Of a stretch of DNA of 64,000 bases, positions 23,734 to 31,549 are shown piece after piece. This stretch comes from Chloroflexota bacterium (GTDB lineage: Bacteria > Chloroflexota > Anaerolineae > Anaerolineales > UBA4823). Within the stretch, counting starts at the first letter, position 1. Every line of letters starts with the position of its first letter. Location: assembly GCA_012516075.1 (NCBI GenBank), contig JAAYXE010000099.1, positions 62,001 to 126,000 on the forward strand, given 5' to 3'. The notes beneath the pieces were generated by a model. It did not search any database. It saw only the letters and a program-made list of their open reading frames with translations, and was not told the origin of the DNA. A program made the translations under genes and the position numbers.

Positions 23734-24441
23734 ATGAAGATGATCGAAGTGCGCAAGCTGGTGAAGCGCTTTGGGTTGAAAACCGTGCTGCGCGGACTGG
23801 ATTTTGAGGTGCAGCAGGGGGAGTTCGTGGCTTTACTGGGACCCAATGGAGCCGGCAAAACCACCTTCTTGCGCATCCTGGCCTCGCTTGCGCGCCCGGC
23901 TCTGGGAGAAGTCTTTATCGCCGGGTACCGGCTGCCGGACCAGGCTTCAGCTGTACGCCGTCACCTGGGCGTGGTGTCTCACCAGCCCCTGCTCTATGGG
24001 GATCTGACCGCCGAAGAGAATCTGCAGTTTTTCGGCCGTTTGTATGGTGTTGCCAACCTGAACCGGCGTGTTCAAGAAGTACTTGAACTGGTCGGTCTGG
24101 CAGGCCGCCGTCGTGATCTTGTGCGCACCTTTTCGCGCGGCATGCAGCAGCGTCTGGCGATCGGCCGGGCTGTGCTCCATGATCCGCAGGTGATGCTCTT
24201 TGACGAACCGCATACCGGACTGGACCAGGATGCCAGCGCGATGCTGGATCAGGTATTGAGAGAGGTCGCCGCGCGTGGACGCACGGTGGTGATGACCTCG
24301 CACGACCTGGCGCGTACCGCCGATCTGGCTTCGCGGTTTGACATCCTCTCACGGGGGAAAATCACGGCTTCGGTGCGGCGCAGCGAAATCGACCCTGATC
24401 AACTGCTGGCTTATTACCGCCAGTCTCTGGAAAAGGCGTAA
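23734..24441 (+). CDS. ccmA: Heme exporter / CcmE-release ATPase CcmA
   Basis: ABC ATPase of 235 residues that works with CcmB and CcmC to release holo-CcmE. Walker A LLGPNGAGKTT, signature FSRGMQQRLAIGRAVLH (atypical SRGMQQ, as in CcmA), Walker B VMLFDEPHTGLD, and H-loop MTSHDLAR. The reading frame opens at 23704 inside the preceding gene; ATG 23734 lies 7 bases past that stop and fits the family N-terminus (MIEVRKLVKRFG). Confidence 0.93.
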   Translation: MKMIEVRKLVKRFGLKTVLRGLDFEVQQGEFVALLGPNGAGKTTFLRILASLARPALGEVFIAGYRLPDQASAVRRHLGVVSHQPLLYGDLTAEENLQFFGRLYGVANLNRRVQEVLELVGLAGRRRDLVRTFSRGMQQRLAIGRAVLHDPQVMLFDEPHTGLDQDASAMLDQVLREVAARGRTVVMTSHDLARTADLASRFDILSRGKITASVRRSEIDPDQLLAYYRQSLEKA

Positions 24442-24444
24442 TCT

Positions 24445-25182
24445 GTGAAGAGCCGCGCTGAAGAAATCCTTACGACCGAACAGCCCGTTCAGGGGCGCAC
24501 CTCGATCCTGAGCGATTATATGCGGGCGCTTTCAGCCGTGGTGTGGAAAGACCTGGCCGCCGAACTGCGCAGCCGGGAGCTTTTCTCGGCCATGATGGTT
24601 TTCGCCCTGCTGGTGATTTTGATCTTTAACTTCGCTCTGGAACTGGATGCTGCGACGCGCTCCAGCGTTACGTCCGGCGTGCTGTGGGTCACCTTTGCTT
24701 TTGCGGGTACGCTGGGCCTGAACCGTTCCATGGCAATCGAGAAGGACCGCGGCTGCCTGGACGGGCTGCTCCTGGCTCCGGTGGACCGCAGCGCGATATA
24801 TTTTGGCAAAGTCATCGGCAACCTGATCTTCATGTTCATCGTGGAGGTCATCATTCTGCCGGTTTACAGCGTGCTGTACAACACCAACCTGTTCAACCCC
24901 GGCCTGCTGCTGGTGATTTTGCTCGGGTCGATTGGGTACGTTGTCGTTGGCACCCTGCTCTCTACAATGGCCGTCCAGGCGCGCACTCGCGATATTTTGC
25001 TGCCGATCCTGCTCTTCCCGGTGATGATTCCAATCTTCATCGCTTCGGTAAAGGCCAGCAGCGGTTTCCTGGACGGGCTGGAAATGGAGATGATCTCGCC
25101 CTGGTTGAATTTGCTGCTCGTTTACGATGTGATCTTTACTGCGGTGGCATTTATGCTTTTTGATTATATTGTGGAGGAATAG
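24445..25182 (+). CDS. ccmB: Heme exporter membrane protein CcmB
   Basis: Integral membrane subunit of the CcmABCD complex, 245 residues, six helices, the standard size. Recognised by the N-terminal KDLAAELRSRELFSAMMVFA and the conserved SMAIEKDRGCLDGLLLAPVD, then PILLFPVMIPIFIASVKA. Starts with GTG three bases after the ccmA stop. Slightly longer at the N-terminus than typical (about 25 extra residues). Confidence 0.93.
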   Translation: MKSRAEEILTTEQPVQGRTSILSDYMRALSAVVWKDLAAELRSRELFSAMMVFALLVILIFNFALELDAATRSSVTSGVLWVTFAFAGTLGLNRSMAIEKDRGCLDGLLLAPVDRSAIYFGKVIGNLIFMFIVEVIILPVYSVLYNTNLFNPGLLLVILLGSIGYVVVGTLLSTMAVQARTRDILLPILLFPVMIPIFIASVKASSGFLDGLEMEMISPWLNLLLVYDVIFTAVAFMLFDYIVEE

Positions 25183-25217
25183 CCAAAGGAACAGCTTCTG
25201 GTGAGGAGAAAACCTGT

Positions 25218-25916
25218 ATGGAATCTAAACCCCGTTTGCTTTCGATCCTGGATGTGGTTACCGCGTTGATGCTGCTGGCTGCGACGGCGCTGGTCTTCTT
25301 TTACGCGCCGGTCGAGGCGGTGATGGGGCAGGTGCAGAAAGTATTCTATTTCCATGTGGCTTCTGGCTGGGTGGGAATGCTTTCGTTCATGACCGCGGCA
25401 GCGGCAGGAATTATTTACCTGATGCGCGGCAGCAGTAACTGGGATATCGTGGGCGTAGCAGCAGTCGAGATTGGGATCGCGTTTTCATTTATCAACATCG
25501 TCACCGGTTCGATCTGGGCTCGACCAATCTGGAACACCTGGTGGACCTGGGATCCGCGCCTGACGACCGCCACGATCATGCTGCTGATTTATCTGGCCTA
25601 TTTGATGCTGCGGTCGGGAATCGAAGATCCCAACCGCAGAGCCCGCTTTGGCGCCGTATATGCCATTGTTGGCTTTGTCAGCGTGCCGCTCACATTCTTC
25701 TCTGCGCGTCTGTTTCGCACCATCCACCCGGTGGTGATCGGCAGCAACCAGCCCGGAGCGGAGGGGAGTTTCGATATGACGCCGCTCATGCTGCAGGTGT
25801 TCCTTTTCAGCCTGCTGACCTTCACGGTGGTGTATGCTGACCTGCTGTGGCACCGTATTCGCCTTGGGAAGCTGGCCGAAAAAGTTGAGCAATTAAAGCT
25901 CAAAACGATGTCATAA
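25218..25916 (+). CDS. ccmC: Heme handling protein CcmC
   Basis: Six-helix membrane protein of 232 residues that loads heme onto CcmE. It holds the WWD-type motif WNTWWTWDPRLTTATIMLLI near residue 110, flanked by conserved histidines (FYFHVASGW, TIHPVVIG). A GGTGAGGAG site precedes the ATG. It follows ccmB by 35 bases and is followed by ccmD. Confidence 0.95.
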   Translation: MESKPRLLSILDVVTALMLLAATALVFFYAPVEAVMGQVQKVFYFHVASGWVGMLSFMTAAAAGIIYLMRGSSNWDIVGVAAVEIGIAFSFINIVTGSIWARPIWNTWWTWDPRLTTATIMLLIYLAYLMLRSGIEDPNRRARFGAVYAIVGFVSVPLTFFSARLFRTIHPVVIGSNQPGAEGSFDMTPLMLQVFLFSLLTFTVVYADLLWHRIRLGKLAEKVEQLKLKTMS

Positions 25917-25928
25917 GGGAGACAGGAA

Positions 25929-26165
25929 ATGTTGTTCTTACTGCAGGAAGGCCCTGCCGAGACACTTGATTTTATGATCGCTGGATATGTGGTCATATTC
26001 AGCGTGATGTTAATCTACCTGGTCAGCTTAATTGTACGGCGCCGCAATCTGCAGCGTGATCTTGAGATTCTGAAGGAAATTGAGGCTCAAGAGAGCGCAG
26101 ATGCCCCGGAAGGTTCAGATCGCCTGAACACAGCAGCGACCGGATTGATCGGTCAACAGGATTAA
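25929..26165 (+). CDS. ccmD: CcmD-like small membrane protein
   Basis: A 78-residue protein with one helix (MIAGYVVIFSVMLIYLVSLIVRR) and a charged cytosolic tail (LQRDLEILKEIEAQE), as expected for CcmD, the small subunit of the CcmABC complex. Twelve bases after ccmC and preceded by GGGAGACAGGAA. Assignment rests on position, size and topology, because CcmD sequences are poorly conserved. Confidence 0.75.
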   Translation: MLFLLQEGPAETLDFMIAGYVVIFSVMLIYLVSLIVRRRNLQRDLEILKEIEAQESADAPEGSDRLNTAATGLIGQQD

Positions 26166-26169
26166 TTTA

Positions 26170-26210
26170 CCGGGCGCCTGAGATTTTCAGGCGCCCGGTC
26201 TTTTATTTTT
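26170..26210. terminator. Terminator at the end of the ccm operon
   Basis: A 12-bp stem CCGGGCGCCTGA / TCAGGCGCCCGG with loop GATTT, followed by TCTTTTATTTTT. It ends the plus-strand ccm operon and overlaps the last codons of the convergent MFS gene, so it may work in both directions. Confidence 0.85.
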
Positions 26211-27417
26211 CAGGATGGGGGGCTAAGAGCACCAGGCTGACCGGACCCAGGATCAGCAGCCACATGGCGGCAGGCAGTCCTGCCTGCCCGGCTACCCAGC
26301 CAATTGCCGTCGTTAATGCTGCAAGCCCCATCGCAGCAAGCGAGGTGACTGCCATTACCGTGCCCGAACGCCCGGGGATGGACGCATAAGCTTCCCCCTG
26401 GAGCACGGCGTACCAGCCGGCAGTGGTGAAAGGCAGGATCACCAGCAGTGCGATTTTCACCAGGATCCAGGGGGAGAGCAGCAGGGCTGCATACACGAGG
26501 ATCGAGAAAGCTGCGGTGACGCGCACCACACTGCGCCCCGAGAAGCGCTCGAGCAGAGGAATGGCGACAATGTCAGCCACCAGGTTGGCCGTCATATAGA
26601 CGCCAAAAATCAGGCTGGCCTGGGCGGCAGAGAGGCCGGCGCTGTCGGTCAGGTACAGGGTGAGATAGCCAGCGAGGACATCCTGCAGCAGGTCCGAGAG
26701 TTCCAGCAGGACCATCCAGCGCATCAGCGGCCTGTGCCGCAGAGCATAGGCCAGATTTTCCCAGAGGATTCGTAGCTCTGGGATGTTTTCTTTATCCTCA
26801 CTGTCTGTATGATGTTTGGGACGGGGAAAAGCCCGGGCCGAGATCAGCAGGACCAGGATAAGCGCCAGGCCGGCAGCGCCGACAAACAACCAGCGCCAGC
26901 CGATGGCCAGGGCAAAAGCTCCGGCGACCAGGAGCGGCCCGAGCAGGCTGCCGGCTGAACCGGCAGCCGTCCAGCGCGCCATCATCTGCGGCTCACGCCC
27001 GGGATTCAGGTCCATCAGCGTGGCCTGCGATAGCGAGACGAAAGCGCCGCTGGCAGGGTAGCTCAGGATGACCGCGATCAGCAGGATGGGAAAGGAAGGC
27101 GAGCCAGCCTTGAGCAGCATCGCAGTGGCGATTAACACGCCGCCGCCGATCACCAGCCTTTTTCGCAGCCGTGTATCGCCCAGAAGCATCATAAATGGCT
27201 CGACGACGGCGCTGACCAGGTTGGCCGCGCCATACATCAGGCCGATTTGTGCATACGTCAGATTGAGATCCGTGCGGATGGCTGGCAGCGCGGCTCCCAG
27301 AATACCAAACGCGAGTTCGTCAAAGAACTCAATAAGCAGGAACAGCACCGTCAGGGAGACCGCCTGTTTTCTGAACAGCGCTCCGGTAGCTTTAATTTCG
27401 AAACTGCGTTTAACCAT
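26203..27417 (-). CDS. Major facilitator superfamily transporter
   Basis: A 404-residue membrane carrier with about 12 helices in two halves. It has a basic N-terminus and the loop 2-3 motif LLGDTRLRKRLVIGGGVL. A cytosolic loop near residue 200 (RPKHHTDSEDKENIPELR) splits the halves. The substrate cannot be predicted; the pattern fits drug or metabolite efflux. The gene is alone on the minus strand and convergent with ccmD. Its upstream side is 300 bases from the divergent polyketide synthase operon. Confidence 0.82.
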   Translation of the reverse strand: MVKRSFEIKATGALFRKQAVSLTVLFLLIEFFDELAFGILGAALPAIRTDLNLTYAQIGLMYGAANLVSAVVEPFMMLLGDTRLRKRLVIGGGVLIATAMLLKAGSPSFPILLIAVILSYPASGAFVSLSQATLMDLNPGREPQMMARWTAAGSAGSLLGPLLVAGAFALAIGWRWLFVGAAGLALILVLLISARAFPRPKHHTDSEDKENIPELRILWENLAYALRHRPLMRWMVLLELSDLLQDVLAGYLTLYLTDSAGLSAAQASLIFGVYMTANLVADIVAIPLLERFSGRSVVRVTAAFSILVYAALLLSPWILVKIALLVILPFTTAGWYAVLQGEAYASIPGRSGTVMAVTSLAAMGLAALTTAIGWVAGQAGLPAAMWLLILGPVSLVLLAPHPEK

Positions 27418-27637
27418 AAATACCTCCTTCGAACGAATGTGACGGGAAGAGAAAACAGCATCATTCGTCCAAAAGAGGCGGAGCGCGCCCGGGTGGTTGT
27501 GGGCTTAAGAATTAACGGGGAGGGTGGAAGATCTCGACCATGCGAGCATTATATCAGGATATCGAGTGTCCGAATAGGTGTGGATATACTGCACAGGATA
27601 CAGAGTTCTTCTCGTGCAGGGCTGCCGGGCACCAGTT

Positions 27638-27666
27638 TTGATACCGCTGGTGGTCGGGGATATAAT
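27638..27666 (+). promoter_or_regulatory. Near-consensus sigma70 promoter of the polyketide synthase operon
   Basis: TTGATA (27638-27643), a 17-bp spacer, and TATAAT (27661-27666): eleven of twelve positions match consensus. Predicted transcript start near 27673, about 47 bases before the ATG. The rest of 27418-27637 shows no other feature beyond the expected divergent MFS promoter region. Confidence 0.8.
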
Positions 27667-27719
27667 TAAGACAGGGTGGATAATAAAAGGTTGGTATCTC
27701 TGAATTACGAGGAATCGAG

Positions 27720-28781
27720 ATGAGCTATATTGTGTCGACGGCTACGGCATTTCCTCCTCACTATTATCAACAGGAGGAAATCCTGGCCTGGTTATCGGAT
27801 TTGTGGTCCGGGCAGGAGAGCCGCATAGCACGATTAGAGCAGTTTCACCGCAACGCCATGGTCAGCGGCCGCCATCTGGCTTTACCGATCGATAAATATG
27901 CCGATCTACGCGGTTTTGGGGAGAAAAATGACGCCTGGATCGAGGCTGCTCTGGACCTGGGGGAGAAGGTGATCTGCAAACTGCTGGACGCTGCCGGATT
28001 GACATCGGGAGATATCCAGCAGCTTCTGTTCACCACCGTAACCGGAATCGCCGTGCCATCCATTGACGCACGCCTGATGAACCGCATCCCCTTTTCTACT
28101 ACACTGAAACGTGTGCCGCTGTTCGGTCTGGGCTGTATGGGCGGCGCAGCGGGGATCGCCCGGCAGGCTGATTACCTGCACGGGCACCAGCAGGATGCCG
28201 CAGTGCTGCTGTCTATCGAGCTGTGCTCCCTGACGCTGCAGCACGATGATCTCACTGCCGCCAATATGGTTTCCAGCAGTCTGTTTGGAGATGGCGCGGC
28301 GGCTGTTTTGATGGTCGGTGATGAACATCCGCTGGCCAGAGAAGGTATGGCGCGGGTGATCGACAGCCAGTCGGTCTTCTTTCCACGGACTGAATACATT
28401 ATGGGCTGGGAGGTGCGCGACAGCGGCTTGAAAATGCTCCTCAGCTCGGATGTGGCTGAAATTGTGCAAAACAACCTGCTCCCGCCGATGGAAGCATTCC
28501 TGGCCCGGCACGGGCTGCAGGTGAGCAATGTTGACCACTGGATCGTACATCCCGGTGGACCGCGTGTGATCGAGGCAATGGAGCAGGCCCTTGCGCTGCG
28601 CCCGGACGCGCTGGACATCACCCGGAATAGCCTGAGGACTGTGGGCAACCTGTCTTCAGCCTCGGTGCTCTCCGTGCTTGATGAAACCCTGCGCACCTGC
28701 CAGCCACCGGCCGGCTCGAATGGCCTGATCCTGGCTATGGGACCGGCATTCAGTGCAGAAATGGTGCTGGTGCGATGGTGA
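27720..28781 (+). CDS. Type III polyketide synthase (chalcone synthase-like)
   Basis: Homodimeric cytosolic condensing enzyme of 353 residues, the normal bacterial length. It extends an acyl-CoA with malonyl-CoA to alkylpyrones or alkylresorcinols. Catalytic triad: Cys139 in FGLGCMGGAAG, His277 in WIVHPGGPRV, Asn310 in RTVGNLSSASV. The C-terminal GLILAMGPAFSAEMVL closes the fold. The last bases overlap the methyltransferase gene by 7, which shows tight coupling. Product chain length cannot be read from sequence. A near-consensus promoter lies 54 bases upstream. Confidence 0.93.
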   Translation: MSYIVSTATAFPPHYYQQEEILAWLSDLWSGQESRIARLEQFHRNAMVSGRHLALPIDKYADLRGFGEKNDAWIEAALDLGEKVICKLLDAAGLTSGDIQQLLFTTVTGIAVPSIDARLMNRIPFSTTLKRVPLFGLGCMGGAAGIARQADYLHGHQQDAAVLLSIELCSLTLQHDDLTAANMVSSSLFGDGAAAVLMVGDEHPLAREGMARVIDSQSVFFPRTEYIMGWEVRDSGLKMLLSSDVAEIVQNNLLPPMEAFLARHGLQVSNVDHWIVHPGGPRVIEAMEQALALRPDALDITRNSLRTVGNLSSASVLSVLDETLRTCQPPAGSNGLILAMGPAFSAEMVLVRW

Positions 28782-29353
28782 CGCGTATCCTGTTTACGGT
28801 ACTGGTTGCAGGGCTGGCGGTACAGCGCCTGGTCGAGCTGCGCTGGAGCCGGCGCAATGAACAGGAGATCCTGAAGCGCGGCGGGCGCGAGCATGCCCCG
28901 GTCCAGTTCGAGTGGATGAAAGTCCTGCACACAACATGGTTCGTTTCGATGCTGGTTGAGGTCTTTGCCCTGAAGCGTAAATTTCCCCCGCTCCTAGCAT
29001 CGGTAGCTGTGCTGACCCTGGCTGTGGGACAATCGCTGCGCTACGCGGCGATTCGCACGCTTGGCTGGCGCTGGTCGGTGCGGGTGATGACGCTGCCGCA
29101 CCTGCCCCCGGTGAGTGACGGCATTTACCGCCACATCCGCCATCCTAATTACCTGGGGGTGGCGCTTGAGATCCTGGCCGTTCCCCTGATTCACGGCGCT
29201 TATCTAACCGCCCTGATCTTCAGCCTGGCAAACGGGCTGCTGCTGCGCGCCCGCATCCAGCAGGAGGAACAGGCAATGAACGAGGCCAATCATTATGAGA
29301 TGTATTTCCGCGAGCGGCCGCGCTGGTTCCCACGCCTGTTCCGGTCGGAGTGA
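28775..29353 (+). CDS. Isoprenylcysteine carboxyl methyltransferase family protein (polyketide O-methyltransferase)
   Basis: A 192-residue membrane methyltransferase with several helices. The C-terminal SAM-binding motif is DGIYRHIRHPNYLGVALEI, then a further helix and EEQAMNE..HYEMYFRERPRWFPRLF, both diagnostic of the ICMT/YpbQ family. In Bacillus the equivalent neighbour of the type III PKS (BpsB) methylates alkylpyrones, so the same role is inferred here. It begins inside the PKS stop region and ends four bases before the flavoprotein. Confidence 0.88.
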   Translation: MVTRILFTVLVAGLAVQRLVELRWSRRNEQEILKRGGREHAPVQFEWMKVLHTTWFVSMLVEVFALKRKFPPLLASVAVLTLAVGQSLRYAAIRTLGWRWSVRVMTLPHLPPVSDGIYRHIRHPNYLGVALEILAVPLIHGAYLTALIFSLANGLLLRARIQQEEQAMNEANHYEMYFRERPRWFPRLFRSE

Positions 29354-29356
29354 GTT

Positions 29357-30487
29357 TTGTACGATTGGGATGTGGTGATCGCCGGCGCAGGTCCGGCCGG
29401 CCTGGCTGCCGGAATGGTGTTCGCAGACAGCGGACTGAGGACACTGGTCTGCGAGAAAAAACGTCTCCCGCTGGACAAAGCCTGTGGTGAAGGGGTGATG
29501 CCGCCCGGGGCAGCCGTCCTGCAGCGCCTGGGCATTTATGAGCTGCTGCCTCCTGGCGGCTTTGCTCCGTTTCAGGGGATCCGTTTCTATTCGCCGGCAG
29601 GGCGCTGCGCCAGTGGTGTCTTTCGAGAAGGTCCTGGTCTCGGAATTGACCGCCGCATCCTTTCTAAAGCCCTGGCTCAGCGCGCCCGGTCTACCGCTGG
29701 CCTGACGATGTGGGAAGAGGCGCCGGTAGAGGGTTTCGACCGGGAGTCAGGGAGCCTTCGTGTGCAGGTAAAAGGAGAAACCCTGTCCACCCGCCTGCTG
29801 GTTGGGGCGGACGGACTGCATTCACGCCTGCGGCGATTAAGTGGGGTCCATATGGCGTGCAGGCGCCACAACCGCTGGGGAATACGCCAGCATTTTCACG
29901 TGCGGCCGTGGAGCGATTTCGTCGAGGTTTACTGGGCACAGGGAGCGGAAGCGTACATCACCCCCTGCGGCGCCGAGATGGTGAACGTCGCCTTTCTGTG
30001 GGATGCAGACCGGCAGGACGGCCGGGCAGCAGGGCGATCCCTTTTTGACTCATTGATGGACAAATTCCCTGAGCTGAGAAGCCGCCTGGACGGCGCCGAA
30101 CCGGCAGGCCCCCCCGCTGCCGCGGGGCCTCTCGAACAGCGGGCGAAAAGCCCCATTGGGGACGGTGTGCTGCTGATTGGGGATGCTGCAGGTTATCTGG
30201 ACGCGCGTACCGGCGAGGGCATCAGCATTGCTCTGGCGCAGGCGCTGGCGCTGCAGGATACGGTCGTGCCGCTCCTCTGCCGTCAGGATGGGATGCTTAC
30301 TGCGGCTGAACTGGCTGGCTACCTGCAGGTCCACCGAAAAATAGTGCGGCCTTATTATCTGATTACCGGAAAGGTGCTGGCGCTGAGCCGGCACCCTCGC
30401 ATGGTAGAAGGGGCAATCTCCCTGCTCAGCCGCTTCCCGGGGCTTTTCCAGCGCCTGCTGTCGATGAATATGGGCCCAGGGTGGTAA
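29357..30487 (+). CDS. FAD-dependent oxidoreductase of the polyketide operon (geranylgeranyl reductase-like)
   Basis: A 376-residue flavoprotein with the N-terminal FAD motif VVIAGAGPAGLAAGMVFADS, the middle motif LLVGADGLHSRLRR, and GDAAGYLDARTGEGISIA, typical of the group that includes geranylgeranyl reductases and aromatic hydroxylases. TTG start (frame begins three bases after the methyltransferase stop). As third gene of the PKS operon it probably hydroxylates or reduces the polyketide lipid, perhaps turning a resorcinol into a quinone-type compound. Confidence 0.87.
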   Translation: MYDWDVVIAGAGPAGLAAGMVFADSGLRTLVCEKKRLPLDKACGEGVMPPGAAVLQRLGIYELLPPGGFAPFQGIRFYSPAGRCASGVFREGPGLGIDRRILSKALAQRARSTAGLTMWEEAPVEGFDRESGSLRVQVKGETLSTRLLVGADGLHSRLRRLSGVHMACRRHNRWGIRQHFHVRPWSDFVEVYWAQGAEAYITPCGAEMVNVAFLWDADRQDGRAAGRSLFDSLMDKFPELRSRLDGAEPAGPPAAAGPLEQRAKSPIGDGVLLIGDAAGYLDARTGEGISIALAQALALQDTVVPLLCRQDGMLTAAELAGYLQVHRKIVRPYYLITGKVLALSRHPRMVEGAISLLSRFPGLFQRLLSMNMGPGW

Positions 30488-30534
30488 ATCGTCTTATACC
30501 CTGCGGTTCAAAGATCTGGCAGACTCGCCCTAAC

Positions 30535-31182
30535 TCACTTCAAGGCTGTGGGCAGGTAGATTTTTACAGGTAAATCAGCTGGAGGGGGAGGGGTGGGAGA
30601 TGGCCCAGACATACTGGCGCACTGGCCTTCGATGGACCCCTCGACGATGTTGCCCTCACCGACCGGCGGCGGGTTATTCGCGGAGCACTGCAGATCACCG
30701 TCAATGCGATTGTTGGTGATCGTCAGCCCGCCTGTGTTCTGGAAGGCCTGTAAATTACCGCCGATGGTATTGTTGTCCGCCCGCAAAGCCCCGCTGTTTT
30801 CATCAAACTGCAGGTCACCGTCAATATCTACGGACAGGATGTTTGATGATCCGGACTGGAAGATCTGGATGTTTCCACCGACCGTCGAATTCGCCTGGAC
30901 GTCGACACGCGCTGCGTCCTCGGCCTGAACATTTCCATCAACGTCCACCTGATTGGCGATCAGGGTGGCGTTGTTTTCAACCTGGATATTGCCTTCTACC
31001 ACGGTGCCGTTCAGGGTGCAGGTTGCGTTGACGGGGACGATTACGTTGTCGACTGTGATCGCCCCGGTTGTTCCTGTGCAGATGTAATCATCTGCCAGTG
31101 CAGGATGATAACTGGCAAACATCAGGAACACGGCCAGTCCTGCGCTCAAGAATATCATTCGCCAACTCATGTGTTTTCGCAT
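30535..31182 (-). CDS. Secreted repeat protein with predicted beta-solenoid and C-terminal YLP motif
   Basis: A 215-residue exported protein: signal peptide (FLSAGLAVFLMFASYHPALA), then short repeats of the type VDGNVQ, VGGNIQ, IDGDLQ, IGGNLQ, IDGDLQ spaced 18-25 residues apart, the sort that build a beta-solenoid. A Pro-rich linker (PSPTPPPPADLP) ends in VKIYLPTALK. Many secreted Chloroflexi proteins end in a similar short hydrophobic LP-containing tail after a proline linker. Cys residues flank the repeat block and may form a disulfide. The gene stands alone. Function unknown; adhesion or surface layer is possible. Confidence 0.75.
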   Translation of the reverse strand: MRKHMSWRMIFLSAGLAVFLMFASYHPALADDYICTGTTGAITVDNVIVPVNATCTLNGTVVEGNIQVENNATLIANQVDVDGNVQAEDAARVDVQANSTVGGNIQIFQSGSSNILSVDIDGDLQFDENSGALRADNNTIGGNLQAFQNTGGLTITNNRIDGDLQCSANNPPPVGEGNIVEGSIEGQCASMSGPSPTPPPPADLPVKIYLPTALK

Positions 31183-31549
31183 CTGGTCTCCTTTCGCCTG
31201 TCGGTCTATCCCCCTGCCAGCAAGCGGTCCACCGTTTCATTATAACGATATACTCTCGTCTGCTTCCCGGTCCAATCTAAGAGGTTTGTTAGAGGCGACC
31301 AGTGAAGTTTTATGCTGAGCAGTGTGGCGGTTAGACAGCTGAGCAGCAGGCGGTGACCGCGCCTGCCCTGGTCGCCGCTGCGAAGGGAGATGTGGTAAAC
31401 TCTTAAACCGCGCTGCGGCAGCGTAACCTGACAGCGGGTTTTTTCAGATGCCCGCTGTTTCGAAAGTACAAGTAGAAAAGACTGGAAAGCCGCTGCCAAA
31501 AACCCTGGATTTGAAAGATGTTTACCGGGCGAATACAGCCCGACCGTAA
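31183..31549. other. Intergenic region upstream of mutS2
   Basis: 367 bases between the divergent secreted protein and mutS2. No gene is supported. GGCGGTGACCGCGCC makes a GC-rich inverted repeat near 31350. TTATAACGATATACT near 31238 is AT-rich and could hold a minus-strand -10. No clear promoter for mutS2 was picked out. Confidence 0.35.
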
